64,000 nt of DNA from CAVQBJ01 sp963710725 (GTDB lineage: Bacteria > Actinomycetota > Thermoleophilia > Solirubrobacterales > Solirubrobacteraceae): NCBI GenBank assembly GCA_963710725.1, contig CAVQBJ010000007.1, forward strand, positions 124,001 to 188,000, given 5' to 3'. Positions 35,822 to 45,176 of the stretch are shown one piece after another; positions within the stretch are counted from its first letter, which is position 1; each line of letters opens with the position of its first letter. The position numbers and the translations under genes are program-made. The notes under the pieces were generated by a model. That model made no database searches. It was not told the origin of the DNA and saw nothing but the letters and a program-made list of their open reading frames with translations.

Positions 35822-35867
35822 GCGCTTGGCCTGGCGCCGTCACGGCGCCGCAACCGCCGCCAAGCGC
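35822..35867. other. Nested inverted repeats upstream of mreB
   Basis: Outer 9-bp arms (35822-35830 and 35859-35867) enclose an inner 8-bp palindrome (35833-35840 with 35842-35849, single-base centre). It lies 26-71 bases before the mreB start. As RNA it would fold into a stem topped by a second stem in the leader; as DNA it could be an operator. It might alternatively end transcription coming from the giant upstream gene. Confidence 0.65.
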
Positions 35868-36007
35868 GTACCCGGGGCGCAGTGTAGCGGACACCGCGCG
35901 ATTCGCTGGCCCCGCAACGGGCCTCCCGGCGTGCGAAAACGCCTGCAATTACGGGGCCGTCGCGGGTGTGCGCGATGCGCCGCCCGCGGCATCCGCCGCC
36001 GGCGAGA

Positions 36008-39000
36008 TCAGAGCAGCGTGACGCCCTTGGTGTTCCAGCCGCTGCGGCCGGTGTACGAGCGGAAGCCGGCCCGCATCTTGACCTTCAGCGGGTGGTGGCG
36101 ACGGTACTGCTGCTGGCCGTACTTCGTGAGGCGGATCTCGACCCAGACGTAGCGGCTGCGCCTCGACGTGAACACCTTCACCGGCGCGATGAGGGGCGAG
36201 CTGAGCGTGAGCTTGCCGGTCATCGGCAGGCGCACGTAGAGCTTCACGGCGTGGCGCTTGAGGCGCTTGATGCGCCGCACCGAGATCACCAGCCACTTCG
36301 CCGGCGGGCCGGCCCCCTTGGACGCGCCGCCGGTGCTGGCGGCGCTGGAGGTCGTCGCGCAGCCGCTGATCTGGGCCGTGCTCGTCGCGCTCACGGTCTG
36401 GCCGCTGTGCGAGGTGGCGCTCGTGCCCACGCTCGGCGCGCTCGAGCAGGTGAGGGCGGCGCTCGTCGTGAGGGCCGAGTTCGGTCCCTGCGGCAGCGTG
36501 AGGGTGAAGTTGGAGATCGGCACGTCGGGGATCGAGGAGAAAGTCGTGGTCAGGCCCGACGAGCCGATCGCGATCGTGCCGCTCAGGTCGATGCTGACCC
36601 CGTCGCCACTCAGCGTCAGCCCGAGGCTCGGCATCGCGCCAGGCTGCGCGACCAGATAGACCGAGCCGGTGAGCGCGCCGGGCAGCACGGGCGTGCTCGC
36701 CGTCGCGGTGCCGACCTGCGAGGCGGCCGGGCAACCCGAGGGGTTGCTGTCGTAGGTCGAAGCAACGCAGGCCTGGTTGATCGTGCTCAGCCGCGGGGAG
36801 ATCGTCGAGGGCAGCGTCACCGCCACCGACTGGAGGTTGCCCTGGCCGCCCTTCGCTGCGACGCTCACGCTCAGGCTCGCGCCCGTGCTCGACGATGTGC
36901 TGCCGCCAATGGTGGGGACGATCGCCGGCGAGAAGGCGAGCTGGCCGCAGCCCGTGGGGGTGAAGCCGGCCTGCGCCGTCGCCGTGGTGGGGGTCGTGGC
37001 GGCGGACAGGATCGACCCGGACACCGTCTGGGCCTGGCAGCTCGTCGGGTTGACCATGAAGCCGTGGCGGTTGAGGTTCAGCGAAACCGCCTTGAGCCGC
37101 AGCGGAATGCCCTGGAGGATCGTCGGGAAGGTCCCGCTGGTGATCGTCAGGTGGGCGTCGTGCGGGTCGATGGCGATCGCGGCCTGCACGACGACGGTGC
37201 CGAGGCTGTACTGGCCGGTGTAGGGGCCGGCATCAGCCGGGACGGCGATCGACAGGCCGAAGGGATGGCTGGCGTCGGGGCCGACGGTGAGGTACACGGG
37301 CCCGCTCAGCTGCAGCGGGCTCGAGCCGACGCCCGCGCTCACCGTCGCGGTGCCGATCTGGCTGTCGGAGGAGCAGGTGCCGGCGGCGGCCTGGCTGCTG
37401 CTGCAGAGCGGCACGCTGCCGATCTCGCCGATCAAGCCCGGAGGGAGCGTGGCGTCGATCGCCCCGAGGTTCTGCTGCTGGTCGCCGCTGGCGAAGCTGA
37501 TCGTTACCGGGTCGCCGGCGCCGGCGCCCGTGTTCGGCGTGGTCAGGCTCATGGTCGGGTTGAACGCCTCGGTGGGCGGGCAGGCGCCGCCGCTGCCGTT
37601 CGCGTCCACGGTGTAGGAGGCGCTCGTCGAAGCGGCCGAGCCGCTCGTCGGCGTCAGCGTGCTCGTGGTGGTGGCGGCGCCGCACGTGGCCGGGCTGGCC
37701 AGCGGCGCCTGTGCTCCGCCGTTGAAGTTGAGCTTGAGGTCGGTGAACGGTATCGGTGGTGTGTTCGCGAACGTGGCCGTCAGCTGGCCGGTGCTCGGGT
37801 CGGCGACGATCGACCCGGCGAGGCGCACCGAGATCCCGTAGGTCGCGTTCTCGGCATCGAGGTAGATCCGGTAGGTGTCGCTGCTCGCGTCGCCGCTCTG
37901 CGGCGCCCCGATGTACACGTCGCCCTCGAGCGGGGTGGGCAGCAGCGGCGTGTCGATCTCCACCGTGCCGACCGGCGTGGCCCCGGGGCAGGCCGGGTTG
38001 CTCGTGCCGATGCCGAGCTGCGTGAGCGTGCAGGCCTGCAGCCCGGCGGCGACCGACGGGTTGAGCGACACGCCCTGCGGGAGCGTCACGACGGCGGTCT
38101 GCAGGTCGGTGTCGCCGGACGGCACGTGCAGGTCAACCGTCAGGCCGAGCGGCGCATCGGCCTCGGTCGTGCTCGGCGTCTCGCTCAGGGTGGGCACGAA
38201 CGGGGTGGAGATGCAGCCGCCCATCGTCGCCGGGCTGGTGAACGGCAGCGCGACGCCGCCGGTGGAGGTCGTCGTCCCAATGATCGTGGCGGCGGCGCAC
38301 GAGGTCTGGTTGGTGATGAAGTTGGGCTGGTTGATGGAGACGCTGATCGACTTCAGGCGCAGCGGGACGCCGTCGAGGATCGTCGGGAACGGATCGGTGG
38401 TGATCGTGATCTGGCCGTGGACGGTGTCCACGGCGACGGCGGCGCGGACGACGACGTTCCCGTTGGCGTCCCCGAGGTCGAACGGACCGACAGTCGCGGG
38501 CACGACGATGGCCAGGCCGAGCGTCGCCCCGTTGTAGCCGCTCGTGAGGTAGACCTTGCCCCCGGCGAGCGAAAGCGGGGTGCCGGCCCCGGCCGTGACG
38601 GTGGTCGTGCCGATCTGGCTGCCCGCCGGGCAGTTGTCCGCGGCGACATCCGCGTTCGAACACGGCGTGATCGAGCTGAGGTTGGCGAGCATCCCGTCCG
38701 GCAGCTGCGTGGTGAGCGTCGAGAGCGTCTGGTCGCCGTCGGAGCGAGTGATCCCGAGCGTCAGCGTGTTGCTCGCGCCCGCCGTCGTGTTGCCGAGCGT
38801 CGCCGTGGTGACCGCGTTGAAGGGGATCGAGCCCGGGCAGGCGCCGCCGCTGCCGTTGTTGTCGACCACGAACTGGGCGCTCGGGGTGGCCGCCGGCAGA
38901 CCGGAGGTGGGGCCGAGCGAGGTGGTCGTCGTCGCCGTGCCGCAGCTCAGCCCGTTGGCGAGGAGGGCGTTCACGCCGCCGTTGAGATGCAGGTCGAGGT

Positions 39001-42000
39001 TGGTGAACGGGATCGGCGGCGGGTTGACGATCGTCGTGGTCAGCTGGCCGGTGCTCGCATCGGCGCTGACGTCGGCGACGAGCCGCACGCTGAGGCCGTC
39101 CGTGGCGTCCTCGCCGTCGAGGAAGAGCTGGTACGTGTTCCCGCTCTGAGGTCCGACGTAGACGTCGCCGGTGAACGCCGCCGTGACGAGCGGGCTGGAG
39201 ATCGTGACGGTGCCGACGACCGACCCAGCCGGGCAGGTGACCGGGTTGCTCGTGCCGGCGGCGAACTGGGCCGCGGTGCAGGCCGCCGTGACGCCGTTGG
39301 CGGCCGACGGATTGATCGCCAGCCCGGCCGGCAGCTTCACGCTCGCCGACTGCAGCGCCGAGCTGTTGGCCGGGATCTGCAGGTCGATGTCGACACCGGT
39401 CGGGGTGTCGCGCCGCGTCGAGCTTGGCGTGACGGTGAGCGAGGGGTTGAAAGGCAGCGCGGCGCAGCCGGTCATCGTGAGGGGGTCGTTGATGCCGGTC
39501 GTGGCCGATCCCGTTGAGCCGATCGTGCCGGTCACCGCCTGGGTGGCGCAGGTCGTCGGGTTGACCAGGAAGTTGGCCGCGGTGATCGTGACGAGCACGC
39601 TGCGCAGGCGCAGCGGGACGCCGTCGAGGATCGTCGGCAGCGGATCGGTGGTGATCGTCACCTGCCCGGTGGTCGTGTCCACGTTCACGGCCGCCCGCAC
39701 GAGGACCATGCCGAAGTTGTACGGCCCCACCGACTCGGCGTTGACGGCGATCTCGAGGCCGAGCGGCGCGCCCTTGTAGGCGGCCGTGAGATACACCGGC
39801 CCGACCAGCAGGTAGGGGTTCGTGCCCGCGCCGGCGGTGACCGCGGCCAAGCCGATCTGGCTCCCCGCCGCGCACGTGCCGGCGCTGGCGTTGGCGCTCG
39901 AGCACTGCGGGATCGAGTTGAGGTTGGCCAGCATCCCCGGCGGCAGCTGGGCGCTGATCGTCGACAGCGTCTGGTCGCCGTCCGAGCGGATCGCCGACAG
40001 GCCCAGCGTGTCGTAGGCGCCGGCCACCGTGTTGCCGGGCGTCGAGGTCGTCGTGGGGCCGAACGGAAGCGTGCCCGGGCAGGCGCCGCCGCTGCCGTTG
40101 TTGTCGACGGTGAAGGCGCTCGTTGGCGTCGCGTTGGAGCCGCCCGAGTTCGGCGTCAGCACCGAGGAGGTGGTGGCCGTGCCGCAGGCCTGCGAGTTGG
40201 CCAGCAGGGCGTTGGCCCCGCCGTTGAAGTCGAGCTTGAGGTCGGAGAACGGGATCGGCGGCGCCGACGGGAAGCTCGCCGTGATCTGCCCGGTGCTCGT
40301 GTTCGCGGTCGCCGTGCCGGTCAGGTGCACCTCGAGGCTGTCGGTGACGTCCTGGACCCACACGAACAGCGTGTAGCTGTTGCCCGACTGGGCTCCCACG
40401 TACACGAAGCCGGTGAACACGTTGGACAGCAGCGGCGTGTCGATCTCGGCCGTGCCGACCTCAGAGGCGGCGGGGCAGGTGTCGGCGTCGAACTCCGCCG
40501 GCGTGCAGGCCGCGGAGCCGAGCACGTTGGCCACCGACGGGTTGATCGACATCCCCGCGGGCAGCACGACGGACGCGCTCTGCAGGTCGGAGTTGCCGAG
40601 CGGCAGGTGCAGGTCGACGTTCAGACCGGTCGGCGCGTCGCGCTTGGTCGTGCCCGGGGTGGCGGTGATCGTCGGGGCGAAGGCCACCGAGGCGCAGTTG
40701 GTCATCGTCAGCGGGTCGTTGATCGGCGAGGTCGCCGACCCGGTCGAGGTGATCGTGCCGGTGAGCGCCTGGGCCGAGCAGCTCGTCGGGTTGGTGAGGA
40801 AGTTGGCCGCGTTGATGGTCACGCCGACGTTACGCAGGCGCAGCGGGATGCCGTCGAGGATCGTCGGCAGCGGATCGGTGGTGATCGAGACCTGCCCCGT
40901 CGTCGTGTTGACCCCGACCGCGCCGCGCACGACGACCGTGCCGAGGTTGTACGGGCCCGCGATCGCGGGCACCACGATCGAGAGACCGAACGGCTCGCCG
41001 TTGTAGGAGGTGGTGAGGTAGACCTGCCCGGTGAGCGCGAACGGGTTCGTCCCGGCGCCGGCGGTGACTGTGGTGGTGCCGATCTGGCTGCTCGCGGCGC
41101 AGGTTCCGGCGTTGGCGTTCGCGTTATTGCAGAGCGGAGTCGAGGCGAGGTTGGCCAGCATTCCGGGCGGCAGGGTGGCAGCGATCGTGGACAGCGTCTG
41201 ATCGCCGTCGGAGCGGGCGGCAGTCAGCGTCAGCGTGTCGCTCGCGCCCGCGGCGGTCGTTCCGAGCATCGTGGTGGCCGTCGGGCCGAAGGGCAGCGTG
41301 CCCGGGCAGGCGCCGCCGCTGCCGTTGTTGTCGACCGTGAAGGCGCTCGTCGGCGACGCCGCCGCCTGTCCCGACGTCGGGGTCAGCGTGCCACTCGTCG
41401 TCGCCGTGCCGCAGGTCTGCGCGTTGGCCAGCAGCGCATCGGCCCCGCCGGTGAAGTCGAGCTTGAGGTCGGTGAACGGGATCGGCGGCGCGCTCGGGAA
41501 CGAGGTGGTGATCTGGCCGGTGCTCGTGTTCGCGGTCGCCGTGCCGGTCAGGTGCACCTCGAGGCCGTCGGTGGCGTCCTGGACCCACACGTACAGCGTG
41601 TAGACGTTGCCAGCCTGCGAGCCGACGTACACCGAGCCCGTGAAGGGCGTCGACACGAGCGGCGTGTCGATCTCGGCCGTGCCGACGGCCGAGGCGGCCG
41701 GGCAGCTGTCGGCGTTGAACTCGACTGAGGTGCAGGCCGCGCTCCCGAGCACGTTGGCCACCGACGGGTTGATCGACATCCCCGCCGGCAGCGTGACCAT
41801 GGCGCTCTGCAGGTCGGAGAGGCCGCTGGCCAGGTGCACGTCGACGTCGAGGCCGGTCGGCTTGTCGCGCTGGGTCGTGCCCGGGGTGGCGGTGATCGTC
41901 GGCGAGAACGCCGGCAACGACGCGCAGCCGGTCATCGTCGCCGGGCTGGTGAACGGCGAGTTGTCGGCGGCGGTGGAGGTGATCGCGCCGGTGATCGACC

Positions 42001-44011
42001 CGGCCGCGCAGCTCGTCGGGTTGGTCAGGAAGCCCGCCTTGTTGATGGTCACCACGATCGTCTTCAGCCGCAGCGGGACGCCCTGCAGGATCGTCGGTAG
42101 CGGGTCGGTGGTGATCGACACCACGCCGGTGGCCGTGTTCACGTTGACCGCGGCGCGCACGACCACGGTGCCCAGGTTGAACGGCCCGACGATCGCCGGC
42201 ACGACGATGGAGAGGCCGAACGGGGCGCCGTTATAGGCGGCGGTGAGGTAGACGGTGCCCGGCAGCGACAGCGGTGTCGAGCCGGCGCCGGCCGATACGG
42301 TGGTCGTGCCGATCTGACTGGCCGCGCCGCAGGTGCCGTTCGTCGCCGCCGGCTCGGTGCACGGCGTGACCGTCGAGATGTTCGCCAGCAGGCCCGGCGG
42401 AAGCTGCGTCGAGACGGTCGAGAGCGTCTGGGTCCCGTCGGAGCGCGCTACGTTGAGCGTCAGCGTGGGATTGGCGCCCGCCGTGGTGCTGCTGAGGACC
42501 GCGCTCGCGGTCGGCGTGAAAGGCACCGTCGGCGCGCAGGTGCCCATCGAGCCGTTCTGATCGACGGTGAAGCTGCTCGAAGGCGTGGCGGCGGGGTTGC
42601 CCGAGTACGGGACGAGGCTCGTCGTGGTCGCGGCGGCGCCGCAGGCGAGCGAGTTCGCGAACAGCGCGCCGGACCCGGTGTTGAACTGGAGCTTGAAGTC
42701 GCTGAACGGGACTTGGGGCGTGTTATCGAACGTCGCGGTCAGCTGACCGGTGGAGGTGTTGGCCGTGACCGTGCCGGTGAGCCGCACGTCGACGCCGTCG
42801 TTGGTGTTAGCCGCGTCGACGTAGACCTGGTAGGTGTTGTTGGTCTGCGGCCCGACATAGATCGAGCCGGTGAGCGTTCCCGCGAGCGCCGGCGAGGTGA
42901 GCGTGGCGCTGCCGACCTCCGAGGCGGTCGGGCAGGCGATCGCGGCGTTCGTACCCTCCCCGAACTGCGTGCTCGTACAGGCCTGCAGGCCGTTGCCCGC
43001 CGACGGGTTGATCGACAGCCCGGCCGGCAGCGTGATCGTCGTGTTCTCCAGTTGCGAGGGCGCGATGTGGGCCGGGTTCTCGTCCTGCGGTACCGACATG
43101 TCCACCGTGATCCCGTCGGGCTGGTCGCGCTGGGTCGTGCTCGGCGTGACCGTGACGCTCGGATTGAACGGAATCGAGGTGCAACCGGTCGCGCCGGTCG
43201 GCGTCGTGAAGGAGTCGGTGCCGGTCTGGCCGCTCGTGTAGGTATCCGCATACATGTTGCTCGTCTGCGGCCCGTTGCACGCGGTCGGGTTGGTGATGAA
43301 GGCGTTGTCGGTGGCGCCGCCGCCGTTCTGCTCCTCCGGCGCGCCCCAGAAGGCGAGCGTGGAGGTCTGAAGCGCCGTGCCCAGCAGGTTGCTGATGCCG
43401 CTGATCGTGAAGTAGTCGCCGTAGTCGGCGGGCTGACCGTTACTCGGGTACCAGCGCACGCCGGCGACGAGGTCGGTGCGGATGGTGATGAGGCCGGCGA
43501 TCGTGACCGAGAACGCGAAGTCGCCGGGCGAGCCGGCCGGCGGCACCATGTTGTAGACGTTGCCGGTGGCCTGGACGTTCCCGAAGATCGGTACGTTGAT
43601 GATGGTCACCGAGCTCTGGCCCACCTCGGTGTCCGAGGGGCACGCGCCCAGCCCGCTTCCCGTCACGTTGCACTGCGGGATCGCCTGCGGGTTGACGACG
43701 AGCCCGGGCGGCAGGTCGACGCGCACGTCCTGGAGCGAGTTGAAGAGCGACGTGTTGACCGTGAACTGCGTGAGCGCCTCGGCCGGATGCGACCCCGCCT
43801 GGGTCGCGTACTGCCCGGACGTCGGCGGGTCGGACGGGCTCGTCGTGTTGACCACGCCGGCCTGGAAGCTCGAGATCAGCGAGGCCGCGGCGGCGGGGCT
43901 CGGTGCCCACAGCCCAGCGAGGGCGACCACGGTGGCGGTCAACAGGGCGGCGACCGAAAATGAGACGCGTGCCCGCGCTCGAGTCCCGATTGACCCTGTG
44001 TGCGCCCCCAT
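36008..44011 (-). CDS. Giant secreted tandem-repeat protein of unknown function
   Basis: 2667 residues. A Sec signal peptide (VSFSVAALLTATVVALAGLWAPSPAAAA) is followed by an opening half module, five full repeats of about 410-420 residues, a degenerate last half module and a basic C-terminal beta domain (residues about 2560-2667, rich in Arg/Lys/Tyr). Each repeat has two related halves with the core LPPG-L/M-x-x-N...C...CPA-x-S-x-VGT...G-x-VY(V/L), so the whole protein is about a dozen about-200-residue Thr/Ser/Gly-rich beta modules, each with paired cysteines. No LPxTG, lipobox or terminal helix is seen. Function is unknown; a surface fibre, adhesin or sheath is likely. It lies on the same strand between maf and mreB, which are often neighbours in other genomes. 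Confidence 0.9.
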   Translation of the reverse strand: MGAHTGSIGTRARARVSFSVAALLTATVVALAGLWAPSPAAAASLISSFQAGVVNTTSPSDPPTSGQYATQAGSHPAEALTQFTVNTSLFNSLQDVRVDLPPGLVVNPQAIPQCNVTGSGLGACPSDTEVGQSSVTIINVPIFGNVQATGNVYNMVPPAGSPGDFAFSVTIAGLITIRTDLVAGVRWYPSNGQPADYGDYFTISGISNLLGTALQTSTLAFWGAPEEQNGGGATDNAFITNPTACNGPQTSNMYADTYTSGQTGTDSFTTPTGATGCTSIPFNPSVTVTPSTTQRDQPDGITVDMSVPQDENPAHIAPSQLENTTITLPAGLSINPSAGNGLQACTSTQFGEGTNAAIACPTASEVGSATLTSPALAGTLTGSIYVGPQTNNTYQVYVDAANTNDGVDVRLTGTVTANTSTGQLTATFDNTPQVPFSDFKLQFNTGSGALFANSLACGAAATTTSLVPYSGNPAATPSSSFTVDQNGSMGTCAPTVPFTPTASAVLSSTTAGANPTLTLNVARSDGTQTLSTVSTQLPPGLLANISTVTPCTEPAATNGTCGAASQIGTTTVSAGAGSTPLSLPGTVYLTAAYNGAPFGLSIVVPAIVGPFNLGTVVVRAAVNVNTATGVVSITTDPLPTILQGVPLRLKTIVVTINKAGFLTNPTSCAAGSITGAITSTAADNSPFTSPATMTGCASLPAFSPTITATPGTTQRDKPTGLDVDVHLASGLSDLQSAMVTLPAGMSINPSVANVLGSAACTSVEFNADSCPAASAVGTAEIDTPLVSTPFTGSVYVGSQAGNVYTLYVWVQDATDGLEVHLTGTATANTSTGQITTSFPSAPPIPFTDLKLDFTGGADALLANAQTCGTATTSGTLTPTSGQAAASPTSAFTVDNNGSGGACPGTLPFGPTATTMLGTTAAGASDTLTLTAARSDGDQTLSTIAATLPPGMLANLASTPLCNNANANAGTCAASSQIGTTTVTAGAGTNPFALTGQVYLTTSYNGEPFGLSIVVPAIAGPYNLGTVVVRGAVGVNTTTGQVSITTDPLPTILDGIPLRLRNVGVTINAANFLTNPTSCSAQALTGTITSTGSATSPINDPLTMTNCASVAFAPTITATPGTTKRDAPTGLNVDLHLPLGNSDLQSASVVLPAGMSINPSVANVLGSAACTPAEFDADTCPAASEVGTAEIDTPLLSNVFTGFVYVGAQSGNSYTLFVWVQDVTDSLEVHLTGTATANTSTGQITASFPSAPPIPFSDLKLDFNGGANALLANSQACGTATTSSVLTPNSGGSNATPTSAFTVDNNGSGGACPGTLPFGPTTTSTPGNTVAGAYDTLGLSAIRSDGDQTLSTISAQLPPGMLANLNSIPQCSSANASAGTCAAGSQIGLAAVTAGAGTNPYLLVGPVYLTAAYKGAPLGLEIAVNAESVGPYNFGMVLVRAAVNVDTTTGQVTITTDPLPTILDGVPLRLRSVLVTITAANFLVNPTTCATQAVTGTIGSTGSATTGINDPLTMTGCAALPFNPSLTVTPSSTRRDTPTGVDIDLQIPANSSALQSASVKLPAGLAINPSAANGVTAACTAAQFAAGTSNPVTCPAGSVVGTVTISSPLVTAAFTGDVYVGPQSGNTYQLFLDGEDATDGLSVRLVADVSADASTGQLTTTIVNPPPIPFTNLDLHLNGGVNALLANGLSCGTATTTTSLGPTSGLPAATPSAQFVVDNNGSGGACPGSIPFNAVTTATLGNTTAGASNTLTLGITRSDGDQTLSTLTTQLPDGMLANLSSITPCSNADVAADNCPAGSQIGTTTVTAGAGTPLSLAGGKVYLTSGYNGATLGLAIVVPATVGPFDLGDANGNVVVRAAVAVDTVHGQITITTDPFPTILDGVPLRLKSISVSINQPNFITNQTSCAAATIIGTTTSTGGVALPFTSPATMGGCISTPFVPTLSETPSTTEADAPLGLTVDLHVPSGDTDLQTAVVTLPQGVSLNPSVAAGLQACTLTQLGIGTSNPACPGATPVGTVEIDTPLLPTPLEGDVYIGAPQSGDASSDTYRIYLDAENATYGISVRLAGSIVADPSTGQLTATFANTPPIPFTDLKLNFNGGAQAPLASPATCGAATTTSTLTPTSGSAASTSASYTVDANGSGGACPPTEAFNPTMSLTTPNTGAGAGDPVTISFASGDQQQNLGAIDATLPPGLIGEIGSVPLCSSSQAAAGTCSSDSQIGTATVSAGVGSSPLQLSGPVYLTVGPDASHPFGLSIAVPADAGPYTGQYSLGTVVVQAAIAIDPHDAHLTITSGTFPTILQGIPLRLKAVSLNLNRHGFMVNPTSCQAQTVSGSILSAATTPTTATAQAGFTPTGCGQLAFSPAIVPTIGGSTSSSTGASLSVSVAAKGGQGNLQSVAVTLPSTISPRLSTINQACVASTYDSNPSGCPAASQVGTATASTPVLPGALTGSVYLVAQPGAMPSLGLTLSGDGVSIDLSGTIAIGSSGLTTTFSSIPDVPISNFTLTLPQGPNSALTTSAALTCSSAPSVGTSATSHSGQTVSATSTAQISGCATTSSAASTGGASKGAGPPAKWLVISVRRIKRLKRHAVKLYVRLPMTGKLTLSSPLIAPVKVFTSRRSRYVWVEIRLTKYGQQQYRRHHPLKVKMRAGFRSYTGRSGWNTKGVTLL
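36890..43150 (-). repeat. Tandem repeats of about 1.23-1.27 kb inside the giant gene
   Basis: The codons for the marker sequence RD-x-P-x-G recur near 43130, 41870, 40640, 39415 and, degenerate, near 38160, with a last decayed copy near 36890. Copies 2 to 4 are close at DNA level: an identical stretch of over 30 bases encoding DNNGSGGACPG occurs at about 41300, 40073 and 38831. The outer copies are more diverged. Confidence 0.9.
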
Positions 44012-44068
44012 GTGACGGTTTATCGGGGGACTTGCGCGAGCCCATGAGCGTATTGGCCGGTGGATAGA

Positions 44069-44083
44069 CAGGTTCCCAACCTG
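44069..44083. other. Small palindrome upstream of the giant gene
   Basis: CAGGTT-CCC-AACCTG, 6-bp arms, 58 bases before the start of the giant repeat gene. Position fits an operator or the leader of that gene. Confidence 0.4.
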
Positions 44084-44114
44084 CGCAAATCTCGAGATGC
44101 GAACGCTTAGCGCA

Positions 44115-44681
44115 TCATTCCCCCACTAATTTGGGACACAGGTCGATGAGCGTGCCGACGGGCAGTCCGACGACGTTCTCGTAGTCGCCGACCACGCGCG
44201 TGACGAGCGCCGCGCCGGCGCCCTGGATGGCGTAGCCACCCGCGCGGTCGCGCCACTCGCCGGTGGCCAGGTACCACTCCACGAGTGCCTCCGACAGCGC
44301 TCGGAACGTCACCTCTGTCGTCGCCGTCGCGACGCGCTCGCGCTCGCCGCCCACGAGCGCGACCCCGCTGATGACCTCATGCGTGCGTCCGCTGAGCGCC
44401 CGCAGCGTGCGGCGCGCGGCGTCGGCGTCGATCGGCTTGCCGTACAGGCGGCCGTCGAGCGCCACGACGGTGTCGACGCCGAGCACGAGCTCGGCCTCGC
44501 CGGCTCCGCGCGCCGCCGTCGCCTTGCGCAGCGCGTTCTCGGCGGCGACCGCTCGAGCGTCGCCCGTCGTCGCCTCCGGGGCATCCGTCGGGCGCACCGT
44601 GAAGGACACGCCGAGGCGTTGCAGGATCGCGCGACGCTGGGGCGAGCGGGACGCGAGGACGAGCCGCGGGCGCTCGGACAG
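44115..44681 (-). CDS. maf: Maf-family nucleotide pyrophosphatase
   Basis: House-cleaning pyrophosphatase for non-canonical or methylated nucleotides (dTTP/UTP type). From the CTG at 44681 the product is 188 residues and carries the essential N-terminal motif ASRSPQRRAIL, followed by GVDTVVALDG, GKP and GYAIQGAGA. ATG, GTG and TTG are absent between the upstream ndk stop (44691-44693) and this motif. The CTG has AGGGAA at the right distance and would give MSERPRLVLASRSP. The first canonical start (GTG 44609) would delete the catalytic motif. It lies 9 bases after ndk and is expected to be co-translated with it. Confidence 0.88.
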   Translation of the reverse strand: MSERPRLVLASRSPQRRAILQRLGVSFTVRPTDAPEATTGDARAVAAENALRKATAARGAGEAELVLGVDTVVALDGRLYGKPIDADAARRTLRALSGRTHEVISGVALVGGERERVATATTEVTFRALSEALVEWYLATGEWRDRAGGYAIQGAGAALVTRVVGDYENVVGLPVGTLIDLCPKLVGE

Positions 44682-44690
44682 ACCGGTTCC

Positions 44691-45098
44691 CTACCCGAGC
44701 CCGGGGAAGAACAGCGCGATCTCGCGGGCCGCCGACTCCGGACCGTCGGAGCCGTGCACCATGTTCTGGCCGACGGAGATCGCGAAGTCGCCGCGGATCG
44801 AGCCGGGCGCCGCCTCGAGCGGGTTCGTGGCACCGATCACCTGGCGCGCCGCCCGGACGGCGTCCTCGCCCTCGAGCACCAGTGCGACGAGCGGAGCCGA
44901 GGTGATGAAGTCGACGAGCTCGCCGAAGAACGGCCGCTCGGCGTGCTCGGCGTAATGCTGCTCGGCGAGCTCGCGGGTGACCGTCATGTGCGCGAGGGCG
45001 ACGATGCGCAGGCCCTTGCGCTCGAAGCGAGCGATGATCTCGCCGGTGAGCGACCGGGCAAAGGCGTCGGGCTTGACGAGGATGAGGGTGCGGTCCAT
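44691..45098 (-). CDS. ndk: Nucleoside diphosphate kinase
   Basis: 135 residues. The phospho-histidine is in NMVHGSDGPESA, preceded by GATNPLEAAPGSIRGDFA, both NDK signatures. It equalises NTP pools by phosphate transfer. ATG at 45098. The stop lies directly before the unusual CTG start of maf. Confidence 0.97.
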   Translation of the reverse strand: MDRTLILVKPDAFARSLTGEIIARFERKGLRIVALAHMTVTRELAEQHYAEHAERPFFGELVDFITSAPLVALVLEGEDAVRAARQVIGATNPLEAAPGSIRGDFAISVGQNMVHGSDGPESAAREIALFFPGLG

Positions 45099-45176
45099 GG
45101 TGTCCTTTGCGGTTGGGCGGGGTGACAGCGGCCGCAGCCTAATGACCGGCGCCGCGCGGCGCGGTCAGGGACGCCT

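Noticed and set aside
35966..39517. 1183-codon plus-strand open frame (and others at 40325-41728 and 42713-43963) opposite the giant gene
   Set aside because: Its product is Arg/Gly/Ala-rich without any domain; it mirrors the repeat gene and arises from the high GC content and repeat structure. The minus-strand frame has a signal peptide and coherent repeats.
36890..43150. Possible CRISPR or phage tail-fibre array because of regular repeats
   Set aside because: Units are over 1.2 kb, coding and in frame; no spacer-repeat pattern and no phage genes nearby.
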